Shown here one piece after another: positions 60,660-64,000 of a stretch of DNA of 64,000 nucleotides (its first letter is position 1; each line of letters begins with the position of its first letter). The notes beneath the pieces are model-generated. The model did no database searches. It was not told the DNA's origin and saw nothing but the letters and a program-made list of their open reading frames with translations. The translations under genes were made by a program, and so were the position numbers. Origin of the DNA: Cranoglanis bouderius (taxonomy: Eukaryota > Chordata > Actinopteri > Siluriformes > Cranoglanididae); the NCBI GenBank assembly GCA_023630585.1, contig CM042540.1, positions 14,118,574-14,182,573 on the forward strand. The letters are read 5' to 3'.

Positions 60660-63590
60660 GAACACATCTTTGTGAGAATTACTGTGAGCTTCCTGTTGCA
60701 CAACGGACTATTTCTAGTAGTGGGTCAGGGTCCTCATCTCTTCAGCGCTCCCTAAGTAATATGTTTCAGATGCATCCTTGATATCAAGAACACATCCAGG
60801 TAATTTCATGCATTCCCGGTACTTGCGTTCTTGAGTATTCGAATTGGTGGTGGATGATGACGTAAAACGATTTCAACGAATGTATTACTGCTCACATGAA
60901 AAATAAATGATTTCTGATCATATTGTCACATTGCTGGTCGTGTGTATACAGGGTAACAGTTATACACTAACAATGAAGGTGTCGGGATGAGACCAACAGA
61001 AGAAAATGTCTTACTCTCCTCAAGTAACTTTTTCTTGACATCCCATTTATATAATGTATATGTGGGATGAAATGTTTCTCCAAAACCATAATGAATTAAA
61101 GACTACATATTACTGACTATTTCAAGACAACAGGATCATCACAGAACAGAACATCATGTATATGAGTTAAGTGGCATATCATACAAAAGCTGAGTAAAAC
61201 CGTGCAAAATAATAATTAGTCATAAATAACTATTTATAAATGAGAAACTGTAAATTGTGGCATATCAACATTGCATTGCATCTTGTCAGTACATGTGTTT
61301 GATCCAGAAGATGAAAAAAAAAAAAAAAACTCCTCATGTAGTATCACAGAGCAGTTGAATTCTCGATCCGATCGGTCAGAAGGGGTTTGTTCATTTTGCT
61401 CTGACAGTAGTTCTAGCTGCTAGGCAAACCAAAGGTTTATATTAATTACTGTGGAAGAAGAGGAATAAATTGGAAAATAATCACATTTAACATTATTTAA
61501 CAGCATGACCCATTGTGTTTATTACTTAATTACAACTTATTTACAAAGTTGTAAAACACTGAAGTAAAAAAAAAAAAAAAAGCAATTTTATGCTTTTTTG
61601 TGGTATCTATGACCATTCCATTTGTTTCAGGCATAAGTATTTCTGTGTTTACTCACCTATACTGACTGGTAAAGCATAACCATAAATTTATCCCTAAGGA
61701 CAGATTTTACAGTTTTAGTGTTTAATTTACAAATACCCATAACTAATTTTTTTAAAAGCATTTTTACAAAAAATCCATCTTTCACATAAATGTTTATTGA
61801 CTGCCCTGCTTATATATCCATTTTAGGGGGCTTATTAAATGGGTCTTCCTTTCTTTTTTCACTACAAGCAATCGTGTTTGAGATTCTTATCTATGGTAAT
61901 CAAATATAATCTACACACAGAGAGTACTGATAGTAATCAAAGGGTGTCAAAGCCTCTATGATATAACGCCTCTGGAAAATCAGGCTCTATTTTCATTATT
62001 CATCCACCCTGATATAAGAGCAGCTCCAGAAACCTGTATGGCAACCTCAACTGTAATAAGAAACTGCAGACATCAGCACAAAAAAAAAAAAAAAAAGCTC
62101 CTACCCACACCTGTTTTATCACACATAGTAGGTCAAAGGGTGAACACAGGACATTTCCGCACTAGTTAACTAAGAGCGATGGGGTGGGGAAATGAATGAA
62201 TGGATGGTTGGATGGATGACTGGATGGGCACATGAATGCGTCACCTGTGTTTGTGTAAGTGGTGACCCTAATGGTGCCTCGTACACCTTTTTATGTGGCT
62301 GACCACCTGTCGCGCATCAGCTAGCTTAGTGTATAATGCGTGCTAAATGGCCGCATTGCAGGTGAAGCACAGATCCGTGCTTCATTGCACATCGGCACAG
62401 GCACATTACCGTAACTTATATTATGCACAGCACAACAGCCATGATTCCTCTTTACAATAAGTAGCAGCTATGGACGCTAATGCCACATACCAATAGCTTG
62501 TCCTTAACAAACTTTCCATTTCCCTTGGCTTTAATTAGCCCAGTGTGGATTTGGGATTTTGTAACAACATGGCTATATTTTACAATCATGGTTTATTTTA
62601 ATTAATTTATCGAAAAAAAAGAGAAATAAAAAGTATTTCCCCTGAAAATATGAGAGTGACATAGATTTTCATTGGATACACTACAGACTAACACTGTAAA
62701 TAATTGGTTTTGGTTCTTGAAAGAATTGCATATGCATTCAGCCACGACACATTGACCTTTTCGTAGCAGTGCTAAAATGTTACTGCCCTTTGTGAAGATG
62801 TCAACTATTATGCTATGGAGGAAAGAACAAGTGATAATTGAAAGGTAAAGTAAATGTTTCATTCATGGTAGTGAATGGTTATAACTGCTTCCTGCAAGGA
62901 AGTACAGGAAATCTGTACAAAAGTGGTCCAAGTTCCTAAAGGTCTTTGTTTTTACAGTGAACTGTATGTGCAAGACACACAAAGGCATACAGGTACTCAA
63001 AAAACAAACAAACAAAAAAAAAAAAACACAGGTATACAAAATGGTCATGTGGATAACAAAACGAACACTGGCTCTGATTACAGATTGGTCTCATTTAAAT
63101 AATGCTAATGACTACTTAATTCATATCAGTTGTTGTGTCATTTTTAGACAAAGTATTCCTTTAACCTCAGGGAAGACCAAAGCTGGTGTAATGTGGTCAT
63201 TACGTCATTATCATACTGTTTATTGTACACAGTGTTTTTTCTGTAAGACAGACTTTTGGCAGTAGAATTCATATACATTGTTCAATAAAATATTTAAGGC
63301 TCACTTAGAACAATGATGTTTTTGGCTATGTGGTTAAATCCTGATACAATGTCCCCCTGGTCATTATTGATATAGCTCTAGGACAGGTCAATAACATGAC
63401 TGGACATGTTTTGAACCTAAAATTACTTTGTTTAAATGACAAATCTCTGTATGCAACAGATACAAAAACCCTAAATGAGAGCCTAATTAAGTTTCTCTAA
63501 ACCCTTAATGCAGGAGGCATCAACTGGAAGACCATGGTCCTGATGTAGACCCAGCAAAGTGTTTAGGGACTTTGCATGAAGTTATGTAAA
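60660..63590. other. Intergenic spacer, no gene recognised
   Basis: Contains A runs (61314-61329, 61567-61581, 62080-62096), a family D end at 61353-61445, and a less AT-rich block at 62250-62600 with CTTTAATTAGCCC that may be a conserved non-coding element. No exon recognised. Confidence 0.4.
61353..61445 (+). repeat. Family D terminal fragment
   Basis: GTTGAATTCTCGATCCGATC, then GGTCAGAAGGGG and CTGACAGTAGTTCTAGCTGC; same start as 28687. Confidence 0.5.
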
Positions 63591-63593
63591 TTA

Positions 63594-64000
63594 CACTATA
63601 TGGCCAAAAATTTGTGGACACCTGACCACCACACCCATATGTAAGCCTTCCCTAAACTGTCACCACAAAGTTTGAAGCACACAGCTGTCTAGAAGGTCTT
63701 TGTATGTTGCAGCATTAAGATTTCCCTTCACTGGAACTAAAGGGCCCAAACATGAGTTCCAGCATGACAATGCCCCTGTGCACAAAGCAAGCTCCATGAA
63801 GACATGGTTTTCCAAGGTTGATGTGGAAGAACTCCAGTGGCCCGAGCCCTGACCTCAACCCCACTGAACATCAACTGCACACCAGACCTTCTCACCTGAC
63901 ATCATCCCTGACCTCACTAATGCTCTTGTAGCTGAATGAGCACAAATCCCCACATTCCAAAATCTAGTGGAAAGCCTTTCCAAAAGAGTGTTGTTACAGC
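63594..64000 (+). mobile_element. Tc1-derived MITE (CACTATATGGCC family), runs off the window
   Basis: TA plus CACTATATGGCCAAAAA, then the most complete interior of the family: CATGAGTTCCAGCATGACAA, CCCTGTGCACAAAGCAAGCTC, CCTGACCTCAACCCCACTG, and the 3' relic ATCTAGTGGAAAGCC. The right end is beyond 64000. Confidence 0.85.

Overview
The window looks like a piece of a teleost fish chromosome. It carries the 3' half of a forkhead O gene (best match foxo1) with GT-AG introns, followed by about 50 kb with no host gene that I can recognise. That stretch is filled with Tc1/mariner DNA transposons, tRNA-derived SINEs, LINE fragments and long dinucleotide microsatellites. This mix is typical of teleosts; an otophysan such as a catfish is my guess from the repeat families, at low confidence.

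Layout. 1-6179 is the end of foxo1 intron 1 (exon 1 lies upstream, outside the window). 6180-6371 is the coding exon with the second half of the forkhead domain and the central Akt site/NLS. 6372-6743 is a short intron. 6744-7946 is the last coding exon with the third Akt site, NES, LKELL motif and C-terminal activation domain, ending at TAA. An intron begins two bases after the stop (7949-8423), and a long 3' UTR exon runs from 8424 to roughly 13.5 kb. The first 250 bases of that UTR exon hold seed matches for miR-27, miR-182 and miR-96. Further along, the UTR contains a three-part microsatellite and a whole Tc1-type MITE.

From 13.6 to 64 kb the sequence is intergenic. Main elements: a Jockey-type LINE 3' end (16.9-17.9 kb, minus); several Tc1 families (19.1-21.3 kb, 21.6-22.2 kb, 25.4-26.8 kb, 44.2-45.7 kb, 46.0-47.3 kb, 48.3-49.7 kb, 59.1-60.7 kb); an RTE-type LINE with endonuclease and reverse transcriptase (34.1-36.5 kb); a Ty3/gypsy reverse-transcriptase fragment (38.3-38.7 kb); tRNA-derived SINEs (0.05, 16.2, 41.0, 41.5, 50.1, 57.7 and 58.6 kb); and repeated short non-autonomous elements (11.7/55.8 kb; 29.9/36.5/50.3/58.2/63.6 kb).

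Two copies of one Tc1 family (44.2 kb plus strand and 59.1 kb minus strand) keep an uninterrupted 321-residue DD34E transposase and inverted repeats of about 200 bp; they are the only elements here that could be recently or still active. Two copies of a second family (25.4 and 48.3 kb) share the same internal deletions, which suggests a defective lineage copied in trans. I found no defence system, CRISPR array, operon or other clearly new coding system. The most interesting points are the gene architecture and regulatory sites of foxo1 and the history of the transposons.
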